Shown here piece after piece: positions 42,680 through 51,965 of a stretch of 64,000 bases of DNA. Under the pieces are notes generated by a model. It was given only the letters and a program-made list of their open reading frames with translations, was not told the DNA's origin and did no database searches. The first letter of the stretch is position 1. Every line of letters begins with the position of its first letter. Origin of the DNA: Ricordea florida (taxonomy: Eukaryota; Cnidaria; Anthozoa; Corallimorpharia; Ricordeidae); NCBI GenBank assembly GCA_949710005.1, contig OX453272.1:20003929-20067928 (forward strand), given 5' to 3'. A program made the position numbers and the translations under genes.

Positions 42680-42869
42680 GAGGCCCTGTTAGTGAGGTTC
42701 TTTATGTCGCGCGTCTGAGTTTCAAACCTTTTCACGTCGCAATTCGGAAGGTCGAAGCTCGCTGTCGTAACTTCCCGTGAGCGGCTCGTCGTTCGTCGCC
42801 ATTTCAGGTCCTTTATGTCGCCGTTTCAAGGCCACGTCGCTTTTCGAAATTTACCCCTAACAGGGCCTC
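42680..42869. mobile_element. 190-bp MITE, TIR GAGGCCCTGTTAG, TSD GCTAAT
   Basis: Begins GAGGCCCTGTTAG (42680) and ends CTAACAGGGCCTC (42869), perfect 13-bp terminal inverted repeats. Flanked by GCTAAT at 42674-42679 and 42870-42875, a clean 6-bp target duplication. The interior repeats ctttatgtcgc twice and is GC-richer than its surroundings. Non-autonomous; the parental transposase is not in the window. Confidence 0.88.
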
Positions 42870-43040
42870 GCTAATCGTCCTCTTAACCTACAAAATCATT
42901 ACAAACTCTGGCAACGGTACGATACACTTTCAGCGTGAACTTTCATCAACAGACTTCCGTGACTTCGGTCACGACAATTGTCGTCTTTATATCGGTGCCC
43001 CCGAGTTCTATCCGACTAATTACGAAGATGTCTACACTGG

Positions 43041-43089
43041 AGTGAGTGAGTGAGTGAGCGAGTGAGTGAGTGAGTGAGTGAGTGAGTGA
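43041..43089. repeat. (GAGT)n microsatellite
   Basis: Twelve or so GAGT units with one GAGC. Confidence 0.95.
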
Positions 43090-43099
43090 CAATTTGCAT

Positions 43100-43547
43100 A
43101 TCGGAGTCCCCACAAAAACTCGCAAATACGCTTCGCGTATCCACGAGTTAAAAATGGTCAAGTTGCGCCTCGTCTATCGGTGAAGGCTTCATAAGAGGGG
43201 GTGTCGCTTTTCCATGCTGAAGGCGATGCAGGTTTGCCACATTGTATCTATATTGGGACAGACCCGGTGTAGTGCTTTTTAAATTTGCAAGTCAACAATA
43301 ACGATCAGTATCCCGTAATTCAATATCGTTAAAAAATTTCGCATCTTCACATCAATTTACAGTCCTCTTTAGAAATGTCTTTTATTGCTATCGGGTGTTT
43401 TATTGTCTAATTTCAAGCCGTTTCCATAAAAAAGAATTTCTTAACCATTTTTAACTATCTTGTTTACTTCGTAGCTCACAAGTATGATTTCTACAACGGG
43501 ATTTGCATCATGCAGATTCCTGACCTTGGCCGCAGTTCATCGCAACC
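43100..43547. other. No recognised feature
   Basis: Sequence between the GAGT repeat and the right member of the inverted 215-bp pair. Nothing recognised. Confidence 0.45.
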
Positions 43548-43748
43548 TCTTTTATTTTGCCGGCACGTTTCTGAATTGCCGAGATTTTTTATTTCATATT
43601 ATTTTAGTATAAGGAGCAAACTTTGTGCCAGCATGTATTTTGATTTGATTTCACACATACCAAGACACGTCTTGAAGGTTTGAAGTTGCTCTATTTTTCA
43701 CTTTTTGCAACAAGCGTTTGACTGCACTTTGTTAAAAAATCATGTAAA
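43548..43748 (-). repeat. ~215 bp dispersed repeat, right member of an inverted pair
   Basis: Reverse-complement match to 36735-36952; together they flank the 6.6 kb block 36953-43547. Confidence 0.7.
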
Positions 43749-44095
43749 TTTTAAACGGACACTTGCGCAGTAGAGCGCACTTATGTTGACACGCTGGGAC
43801 GTTATGTTTTTTTCGTCCGCCATGGTTGAGTTGCTGGCAAGTGGAAATGATTTGCATCTATTTTGCATTTTACCGGTTCTTTTGAAATTCCAGTGATTGA
43901 GGAGTCTGTTTCCTTTGTCTCTACTTTCTGCAATTGTAAAAGTGCTTTGCGGCATCGATTGCAAATGTGGAACCACAAATAAACCTTGGAGAAACAAGGT
44001 ATGCATGCAGTGGAATTTTTTAAAAATTCGCTTGTGTGTTTTTTAAAGCAGGGAAAAAGAGAATTTCTTTATAATTGTACTAGCTACATTTTCAG

Positions 44096-44235
44096 GACTC
44101 GCAAGATTCGCCTCTGCAACCGATACACGTGCACGAAGAGTGAGACCAAGAATTGAAGGATTTCGTCTCCAATCAGGTTCTTTGGACGTTGATACAGAGG
44201 AACAACAAAAAATTAAAGAGAATAACGATGTGAAG
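44096..44235 (+). CDS. Candidate exon of a P2X7-C-like gene
   Basis: 140 bp between acceptor ttttcag (44089-44095) and donor GTACTT (44236). One frame is open: RVRPRIEGFRLQSGSLDV, then TEEQQKIKENNDVK. An Arg-rich start followed by R-I-E-x-F/Y-R is common at the N terminus of cnidarian proteins with a P2X7-like intracellular domain. The second half of such a protein lies 540 bp downstream on the same strand. The start codon was not identified. Confidence 0.4.
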
Positions 44236-44774
44236 GTACTTTCCTCTTGCTTGGCCTTTGCTGACGCACTGATTTTTATATATATAAATAGATTCACAAT
44301 AATTTCTTACTCCATTTATTGGTTTGTTGTTTTGCACTGATGTCCTGCAGTTTATTCTGCTTTATCAGTCGGTAAACTAGATATGTCCATTGTTTTTGCA
44401 TTTGCCATGGGCATGAAAAGACTATGTAATCCCTAAAAGGACAGTGGCACATCTGCATGTTGCGGGCAGTACATTTGCAAGTAAATATTTATGGTATAAA
44501 TTATGACAGTATTTTCTCCTGTCAACTTTATAACAGTTCACTGGAATAGTAAGTTTATTGTCTTTCTGATTGCTGTGTTGCCATGCATTTGAGTTACCTG
44601 TACAGCTACACATTGCTACTCATGTGAATACTTCATGTCGTGATTTTACAGACTGCTGATTCTATTATAATTATTTCAATTTTTTGTGGACTTGATTTTA
44701 ATGAAGTCTTTTGAAATACCAACAGTTCATTTTCACCCTGGATGATGCAATGATAAGAAAATCTGCAACGAGGG

Positions 44775-45194
44775 TTGCAAAGAGGTCTTAGCAAAATGGA
44801 CTATATCCATACTCTGCTCATCATGGAGGATGATCTTGAGGACAATGATCTGGAGGAGCCCATCGCCTCAGCGACATCCACAGTTGCGTCTTCCCTCACA
44901 GCTGAGGTAACCCAGACAGCTACAGCTACGGCCAACCCTGCCCCACCACTGAGCACAATGGCAATAGCTTTGTGTGTCTGTGATATGTACAGAACCATGT
45001 CACAGGCCATAGAAAACACATGCAGTCAGCAGAGCAAGTGCATAACAACCACATCCCACTTTGCAAAGTTATACCCTGATACTGATGTCCTTGAACTTGC
45101 TATTAGAAGTGTAGGTTACATTAAGAATGACAGACAAGGCAATAGTACTTGCACATTCAAGAAAACTGCCTATCGTCAATTTATATTGGCCTGA
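44775..45194 (+). CDS. P2X7-type intracellular (ballast) domain protein, C-terminally truncated
   Basis: The frame contains an acidic, Ser/Thr/Ala-rich linker and then CVCDMYRTMSQAIENTC, FAKLYPDTDVLELAIRS, IKNDRQGNSTCTFKKTAYRQFILA. Cys pairs followed by D-V-L-E, and an AYRQ(F/Y) motif near the end, identify the Zn-binding P2X7 C-terminal domain, which corals encode in many stand-alone genes. Normally ~30 more residues with a final Cys motif follow AYRQFILA. Here a TGA follows at once, so the protein is truncated or the gene is decaying. No ion-channel part is present. The upstream exon at 44096 may belong to it. Confidence 0.65.
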   Translation: MQRGLSKMDYIHTLLIMEDDLEDNDLEEPIASATSTVASSLTAEVTQTATATANPAPPLSTMAIALCVCDMYRTMSQAIENTCSQQSKCITTTSHFAKLYPDTDVLELAIRSVGYIKNDRQGNSTCTFKKTAYRQFILA

Positions 45195-45199
45195 CATAG

Positions 45200-46110
45200 T
45201 TATTTGGTCAAAGAAAATAAGCATGTGTGTCCTTCATGCGTTGTTTTAAAAATTAGAGCTTGGAATACCCATCAGTCACTGGGATTTATATGGGGTATTG
45301 GGAACATTAACTCTTGAGAGAGCACTACTTGCTTGTTACAAAGTCTTCCAAAACGTGTTTCTTGCAGTGATGATACTTCAACATGCTTTTATTTATTTCT
45401 CTTACCAATTTGGTATAATGTGCACTTGGTCATATCACATGTAAATGAGTGCATTCTAGATATTTATATTTATTATTGAATTATTATTACATAACTTGCT
45501 ATCCCAAAATCAGATTTGGACAATCTCTTATGTATTGATTTCTTTGAATAAATGGAACATTAATAATAAGCATAGCTATGTATTCATCAGTAATTTAGAA
45601 AATCTTATGTTTATAAATGTGAACATGGAACTTTGACATTGGCTTTTGCTCAAATTGTCATATAGTGAATATCAAAGCACAGTCCCTTTTGGAAAAAGTA
45701 ATTATTGCATATTAAAGGCTTCAAAATATAACATAACCCCCATGACGCAACTGCAACTACACAGGATAATATCTGCACATTCATGCAGAGTTTTTCATTG
45801 TCATGGTGCTGTACCATTTTGCTGTTCTTTGGATGGAGGGTTCTCACTACGTTCCTCTGTGGCACTTGCTGCAGGCTTGAAATGCAGATCAAACCTACTT
45901 TGGCCCTTTGATAAAGGAGGAGCCTTCGCAGCAATTGTGGGTGCCAAGAGACGTGGGTCGCTTGCATTGAGTGACATGTTTCCATGCTCCTCCTCCATAC
46001 TTGCTGCAGTTGTTTTGGTTGCAACACTGGCAACAACATCACCCTGATTTTCCTGACCATCACCAGTACCCACTTATGTATCAAGTGGCAGGAGTTCATC
46101 ATCCTTGCCA
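45200..46110. other. Intergenic, one unassigned ORF
   Basis: The - strand ORF at 45801-46073 (ENQGDVVASVATKTTAAS, LSKGQSRFDLHFK) has a plausible coding composition but no recognised family, and two other frames are open over the same stretch. Nothing else was recognised. Confidence 0.35.
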
Positions 46111-46116
46111 TAGGCA

Positions 46117-46685
46117 AATCAGCATTTGTGCTGTAATGCACACTGAGAAAAATAGAAACACAAATACAGTGTAAAGAGGGGACCACTGTCATAATAACCA
46201 TACATAATAAAGGCCGAGTAAAAATAGCAAATATTAAATCATGTGAATATTTCGCTAAAACTGAATTCCACCCATTTTTACAAGTTATGTTATTCTCGTT
46301 TCACTTATTCAAGCCTAACATTGCACGTTTAACACTACAGTTCTTCAAAGAGGTATGAAGAAAAATACCTACATTGAAACATCAGAGTCACTTTCATTTC
46401 ATCGTCCTTCTAACAAATCAGCATTTTGATTGTAATCCACACTAAGAAAAAATGGAAACACAAATACAGAGTAAACGTGGAAGCACTGTCATAATAACCA
46501 TACAAAAGCAAAAATAACAATAATTATCATGTGAATATTTCACTAAAACTGAATTTCACCCATTTTTACAAGTTATGTTATTCTCATTCACTTATTCTAG
46601 CCTAACATGAGACATTTAACACAACCGTTTCTTCAAAGAAGTATAGAGGAAAATAGATATTTGAAACATCAGAGTCACTTTCTCT
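46117..46685. repeat. Diverged ~300 bp direct tandem duplication
   Basis: 46117-46410 and 46417-46685 share ordered blocks: aaatcagcattt, gaaacacaaatacag, cactgtcataataaccatac, acccatttttacaagttatg, gaaacatcagagtcactttc. Identity is moderate, so the duplication is old. Confidence 0.75.
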
Positions 46686-46689
46686 TTCA

Positions 46690-47075
46690 TTTTGATTGTG
46701 AATGTTGTCCTGGTTCAGTTCTCTAATGGCAGAGTCAAAGATCTCCCTAAAACTTATTGGCAATGATAACATTTTTAATACATGAGCAACACATACAAAA
46801 CCATTACAAACATGCAACTAATATTGCAGAATAATTGTCATTTTAAATTATTCCCACGTTTTAATAATGTAAACTGAAACACCAGGACAACTGTGATCTG
46901 TATTTCCACATGAAGCGAAAATAATTTTGTACAAACTTTCAACATGCAAAATACATACTAGGATACATTTATTAAGAAAATATGCTCTTTTTACGAGTTG
47001 AAGGTTTTTGCAAAACATATCATATATATACTCTACATTTATTATATTTTTCTTTGGAAGGATAGTAACACTTTC
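46690..47075. other. No recognised feature
   Basis: AT-rich sequence downstream of the small - strand gene; it may be its 3' UTR. Confidence 0.4.
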
Positions 47076-47076
47076 A

Positions 47077-47371
47077 ACAATCGCACGTGTTACGTACGTG
47101 TTGTTTTCGTTCGCCAAACGCAGCTGTTGAGACACTCAAAATATCGTCCATTTCCCTGAAAGAAAAAAAAAACAACAACTTGATAACGTAAATGACACTT
47201 TACAAGGAACATAAAACAAACGGTTATGAACGCAAGTCTTACCTTCGACGATATTCGAGAGACAAAAAATGCGCCGCGAAGTCGCTATTACTGGAAGTCT
47301 CGTAGCCTGCATTATATTTTGCTTGTAGCCACGACTTGAATATCCTTCCTTCCAAAAAATACACTTGTGGT
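47077..47371 (-). CDS. Small two-exon gene, function unknown
   Basis: Exon 1 (- strand, to donor GTAAGA near 47241) reads QVYFLEGRIFKSWLQAKYN, then SNSDFAAHFLSLEYRR. Exon 2 follows a pyrimidine-rich acceptor (ctttcag near 47162) with EMDDILSVSTAAFGERKQHV and a TGA. Joining keeps the frame across the splice. The composition and F-x-x-H-L-x-x-L-E-Y pattern look like a genuine protein, but I do not recognise it. A candidate start, AAAATGGCGTCGAC, lies upstream near 47490, but the frame between it and exon 1 is interrupted. Exon limits are approximate. Confidence 0.4.
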
Positions 47372-47960
47372 TCCTCAAACACGCTTTGTTATATTCACCT
47401 CTGTCTTGAATCTTTCGTTTCGTCCCGAGTTACGTTTACCACCATGCATCCGGCACCCATCCGGACCCTCCACTTGTCGACGCCATTTTGAATTTGTGAA
47501 TGCAGAACTTGAAAAAGTCAGGCTGTCTTTTTCAAGTTTCGATCGCCCGTGCGAGCATGCGCAAACCGTGACATTGTCCCTTTAAGATAGAAGCAAAGCT
47601 CCTAAAAGCGCCACAAATAAGAATCAAATGAATTATATTTTAAAGTAAAAATAATCTCGATTTCTAACGAAACATCCTCCTTCAGAAATAGCACACTAAA
47701 GTTGGTAAATTTTACTGTTTTTGCATAATAAATTAGGTAAAAACTCAAATTTTCGTTTTTCCCCACTTTCTCGGAAACATTTGGTTTTTCAAACCTTGAA
47801 ATATATTTTTAACATCTCCCTAAAAGGGTTTTCCTGTAAAATTATTACAATTTTCGATTTTTTGAGCCTGTCCTGCAATTCTCGATATTTACAGTCATGG
47901 GCTCTTCAGAGGTTTCAGGGATGATAAAAGTGTGGAATTAGACACAAGTAAAATTTTAAC

Positions 47961-48115
47961 TTCTCAATACCCAATCAGTAGCCTCAAACATCTTTAAGTC
48001 CAAAGGGTCACCAGTCAAATTCCCGTCAATCATTATCAGAGAGTGGCATGTTGCCATGGCAATAAGAAGTGGATTGGGCGATAAATCCTTGCAATCAGAA
48101 ACCATCGTCCAAAAC
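47961..48115 (-). pseudogene. P5-type ATPase (ATP13A family) exon
   Basis: After acceptor ttctag (ending 48116) the - strand frame reads [45 protein letters not shown] followed by [10 protein letters not shown] is diagnostic for the nucleotide-binding (N) domain of P5B ATPases (ATP13A2/3/4, lysosomal/endosomal polyamine transporters). A donor may be GTTAAA near 47960. The next downstream exons are not in the expected place. Confidence 0.8.
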
Positions 48116-48129
48116 CTAGAAGTAATAAA

Positions 48130-49150
48130 AGAAATGTTTCACTGTACATTGTCATATTAAGGAGGCTCTTACCTTTATAAGATTAGTACTAAATTTGTGG
48201 GAGGGTACAACTTTCAACTTAAGTTTATCATTTATCATTATCTGCGTTGTAACTACATTATATTACTGAAATGAAAATTATTTGCTAAAATGACTATTGG
48301 GTAGTTCGTTTAAACTAATCTCCACAAAATTGTTTCTAAAGTAATTTGCATTTATAATAAATGGTCCTGTATTTTTTTGCACATAAAATTTTCATGAGCC
48401 CAATAACTTTATCAATAGTCTATCACAGAGTTGTGTGACATGTGTCATGCCGTTCTCAAGTGTGGGAGGCTGAGATGTTCTCATGTCAATTACATGATTT
48501 GCATATAAAACACAAGGTTTAGAACTTAGAAAGGACAAATACATTTTGCATTTCAAAAATAATAAGGGTATCTGGGAGGCTAGTTTAAGTTGAATTTTTC
48601 TCACCAAGCTTGGCCAAAGCAATGACTTTCTGTAAAATATAGTTTGACTTGAAGCTCTATTCAATAACTATGTAGTCCTTATGACACATCCATGCATATG
48701 ATGTCAGAACTTCTCACTTTATCTAAAAGTGGGTTTAAAAAATTACCATTGCCATAAGGCATGCTGATGATTTTTCTATAACGTATTCAAATGAATCATC
48801 TTATTCTTCAGTTAATGTATGGCCACATCCTAAAAGGCCTAGAAACGGCCATATTAAAATTAAACCAAGGCAATGTCAGTTTATATAATTTATCTAATTT
48901 ATTCCTTTATACCAAATTTTCTTCTATTTATTCCCGTACTAGTCATACTAACTTATTCACTTTACTTCCACACTTTTTTCGGATTAATTACCATTCTACA
49001 AGTTTGTTTAGTTTTCTTACTATTTCAAATCTATTTTTCTTTTATAAACCACTGGCCTTCTTCATGAGGAATAAAACTAACCATAGTACTTATTTGCAAT
49101 GAAATGCTTAATGTTCCTTGATAGGATCCTTCCCTGAATACAGATAAATG
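48130..49150. other. Probable intron of the ATP13A-like fragment
   Basis: AT-rich sequence between the two ATPase exons. No other recognised feature except the ORF at 49152-49361. Confidence 0.5.
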
Positions 49151-49151
49151 T

Positions 49152-49361
49152 TCACTCTTGGAAGAGGTATTTTGTGCCCTCAGCTCTCCACTTTACAAAT
49201 CCATTGGCCCCAATAAGCAATTGCAATCCAGTTCCAAAAACAGGACCAAGTTCAATTACATTCCAGACGGTTGCGTAAGAGTCAAATCGCTCAACCTTTT
49301 TGTTTCTGCTGTATGTTAGGCCAACGTCTTGGGCATCACAGCCTTCATTAAGGCAGTGTTG
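49152..49361 (-). CDS. Unassigned open stretch (70 codons)
   Basis: The - strand frame reads CLNEGCDAQDVGLTYSRN, FDSYATVWNVIELGPVFG, GFVKWRAEGTKYLFQE and ends in TGA. The composition is protein-like and no ATG is present, so it may be the last exon of another gene inside the ATPase intron. No family recognised. Confidence 0.3.
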   Translation of the reverse strand, partial: QHCLNEGCDAQDVGLTYSRNKKVERFDSYATVWNVIELGPVFGTGLQLLIGANGFVKWRAEGTKYLFQE

Positions 49362-49561
49362 GAGTTATATCAGAAAATAAATAAATTATTTGTAGCATAG
49401 CTATAAGGCATTACACAGACTACCGTACTTGACTCGACCAACAACAGCTGCATACAATAATGAGATCACTTTTTTTACAAATGGTGATGTTTGCAGTTGC
49501 GGTTCACAGCCACATTGTTTGAGTGTACCAAACAATCAACAAAATATCTCCTTCAACAAAC

Positions 49562-49623
49562 CTTGCAGACTTAACCGGCACAACTCCAAGCAGATCCAGC
49601 CCATCTTCAGTCAATGTCCCAGT
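49562..49623 (-). pseudogene. P5-type ATPase (ATP13A family) phosphorylation-site exon
   Basis: 62 bp between acceptor cattatag and donor GTTTGT. Reads TGTLTEDGLDLLGVVPVKSA, the sequence right after the phosphorylated Asp (DKTGTLTEDGLD in P5 ATPases), with the Asp-Lys expected on the previous exon. The phase matches the exon at 47961-48115 (AG plus G gives Arg), so the two were spliced together. No upstream exon was found before the repeats at 50.1 kb, so the gene is at best partial here. Confidence 0.8.
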
Positions 49624-49629
49624 CTATAA

Positions 49630-50112
49630 TGTTTCAAGAAAAATGCCTCAGAGTTTTTTAAAAATATTATTATGGAAGATAGAATAAGTGGCAGTACCAG
49701 TTACTGGCGTAATGTTTTAGCATGAACCAATTTAATCTTGAGGTGCTTAAGTGGTTTTCGTTTCCACATTTTTGTGATGATTAACCCCATGTGGGCGGGT
49801 GTTTGCCCAACAACCAACCACTGAATACAAGCATTACATCATGGAGCCTGAGAAAACGATAAAGCAAAAAAACGATAAACGAAATCTTAGAGAAATTCAA
49901 CAGTCACTTAAAGATACGTTATTGGATTACCAAAGCATTTTCTAACGTGGCATTGATTAATACAGGGTTGTCAAGGGCAGCCCAGTCTAAAAAGATGCTT
50001 CACTCTTTTTGTACGCTAGGAAATAAGATCATCCCTTCCTCTGACCTTTCCCAAGGGGTTCTGGAGTTACATTTTTCATTCATAGTTTTCCTTGCAAATG
50101 TTAATTCCTCTA
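49630..50112. other. No recognised feature
   Basis: Sequence between the ATPase exon and the repeat cluster. The expected preceding ATPase exon was not found. Confidence 0.45.
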
Positions 50113-50178
50113 ACTAATCGTGTCGGTTCCGGTCAGACCACGTGGCTCGCAAGCCCGAGTAAATTGAGCTGAGAGTTT
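50113..50178 (+). repeat. Short GC-rich hairpin repeat, copy S4 (5'-truncated)
   Basis: Starts at actaatcgtgtcggttccgg, lacking the leading hairpin, and ends gagagttta before a TA tract (50179-50194). Confidence 0.65.
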
Positions 50179-50238
50179 ATATATATATATATATAGTTGC
50201 TGCGGGAGAAAAAAAACACACAAACAAACTACGGGTTT

Positions 50239-50281
50239 ATCCCTACAAGCCTGTTTCGTGGTTGCCCACTCATCAGGGGAT
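50239..50281 (-). ncRNA. Type I hammerhead ribozyme (HHR-d)
   Basis: Full consensus on the - strand: stem I ATCCC/GGGAT, CTGATGA (50270-50276), stem II GTGG-GCAA-CCAC, GAA, stem III ACA-GGCT-TGT, A at the cut site (50244). Mirror image of HHR-e. Confidence 0.85.
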
Positions 50282-50309
50282 CCCCTGATGCAATCCCACT
50301 CATCAGGGG

Positions 50310-50352
50310 ATCCCCTGATGAGTGGGCAACCACGAAACAGGCTTGTAGGGAT
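50310..50352 (+). ncRNA. Type I hammerhead ribozyme (HHR-e)
   Basis: Stem I ATCCC (50310-50314) with GGGAT (50348-50352), CTGATGA (50315-50321), stem II to 50333, GAAA, stem III ACA-GGCT-TGT, cut after A50347. All invariant positions are intact. Confidence 0.85.
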
Positions 50353-50396
50353 AAACCCGTAGTTTGTTTGTGTGTTTTTTTTCTCCCGCAGCAACT

Positions 50397-50468
50397 ACTT
50401 CGCTCTACGTTCACGTATTGAGCACTGTTTTACGATTAATCAACTTTTACAATTTATATATATATATA
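50397..50468 (+). mobile_element. 3' tail of Penelope-like family B with (TA)n
   Basis: acttcgctctacgttcacgt through atcaacttttacaatttata followed by TA repeats. Same as 4978-5040 and the reverse of 57840-57895. Confidence 0.7.
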
Positions 50469-51957
50469 TATATATTTTAAAGGTGTCCGTTCACAGGCGT
50501 GGTTACCTGGCAATAGTAGCGCACTTGAGAACTGCTGAATATTTCCGTCATTGGGAATTCGGTGATGCTTTTTTGAAAGTAATGTAAATTTTGTGGAAAC
50601 CGATTTCACTCGTCCTGGAAGTACATCCCAGCAAGAAGATATCCGAGATATTCAAGAAAGAGCAGCACGAGATCGTCGCCGAGTAAGTTCGAATACCGTG
50701 AAAATCAACACAAGGAAAGCGCGACTCTAAGCAGGGATAGAGAAACGACAGCAGGGCGAATAACAAACATCGCAGCAAAGACAACAACTGCTCGCTCAAA
50801 AAAAAAAAGGAAAAATAAAACAGCAGGGAAAAGGACCAGGAATTCAACCAAGTTAGTTTTGAAACTGAGTGTGTTATTGATAGAAATACAGGACCTGAGC
50901 GAACGATTACATAACGAAATATATTGGCGTACTAAATTTAGCAAAACGACTTAGAAGGGAAACCGAGTAGGAACGACTTCAACGATTGGAGATGTCTCTG
51001 GAAAATAATTCTATTAGTCTAAAAACGGAATCGGAAGACGAGCAACAGATTACAAGAGAATGTAAGTAGGTATTTTTCGTAATAAAACGATAGCGTTTCC
51101 ATTATGAAGAAATTCCCAACACAGAAAGTTGCAGTTGTGATAGCAATCATTTATAACGATGTGATCTGATATCATTGCAACAGTGAAAATATTGAAAATG
51201 TTCTTGATCTAGCAGTTATGTTTAGCATTTTCAACAGAATATACACCCAGTGTCACTAAAAAGTGATGGTTCTGCAATATTATCAGTGATCAATGCGATC
51301 TATTACCAAAACATTTGTTCAAAGTTTTTGTAGAATCCAATTGTTTTACCTCCAATATTTTTAATGACATTGTATCTCACAGTTCTGTTGATATGCAATC
51401 TCTTTTTGAGGGAAGAGGAATTTTTCTATCTACCACTGGGGAACCATTGCAACTGAAGAGAGTACACAAATTGAAACATGCACTATTCATAATGCTCTCA
51501 ATTGTGGTTACCTAGGAATGAAATAATGACTGCAGTAGACAATAAAATATCTAATTAGAAGATTCTTCTTACAATGAATCTCATGCATTTATAAGAAAAA
51601 AGCATAAACAAAAAAAAATTGGAGCATTCAACTCATCCTCGGAGTAAGAACATATTGCGTTTAAAAGTGAAATACCTTTTTCCAGATTAGAACATATACC
51701 CCCACCCCATAACAGTATATTACGTTAAACATAAGAAATAACAATAATAACATCAATACCAGTAATAAGAATGATTATGATTAATACAATAATAATAATC
51801 ATGATAATAATTACAAGAAATGAGAAAGTAAAAAAAAGTGAAAATGATAATAATAATAAGTAAATACATAAATTGAGCTTTTATCCCTCATAGGAAAAAC
51901 CATTATGATTCCTTTAAACACTAGATTCGCGAGGTTTTGCGGGAGTCGTATTTCTGG
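50469..51957 (+). mobile_element. Helitron-like element copy H6, deleted and rearranged
   Basis: 1,489 bp. The 5' end reads TATATATTTTAAAGG (TC mutated to TA), and the 3' end CTGG (51954-51957, mutated CTAG) with a T after it. After 51300 the sequence jumps to the tattaccaaaacatttgttc block, and the segment with cccaccccataacagtatat (about 51710) follows the block it normally precedes. The internal order is therefore shuffled as well as shortened. Confidence 0.7.
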
Positions 51958-51965
51958 TATATACT

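Larger units (their letters stand above)
50195..50396. repeat. Perfect 87-bp inverted repeat with two opposed hammerheads
   Basis: Arms 50195-50281 and 50310-50396 are exact reverse complements (agttgctgcgggag...), separated by 28 bp that themselves contain cccctgatg and catcagggg. Each arm carries a Penelope family-B ribozyme region. Probably two terminal repeats of this element joined head to head. Confidence 0.92.

Noticed and set aside
43020..43090. Regularly spaced repeats suggestive of an array
   Set aside because: A simple GAGT microsatellite. No CRISPR-like spacer structure occurs anywhere, as expected for a eukaryotic genome.
45650..46201. 183-codon - strand ORF
   Set aside because: Basic, low-information composition overlapping another open frame; no recognised similarity, so left as unassigned.
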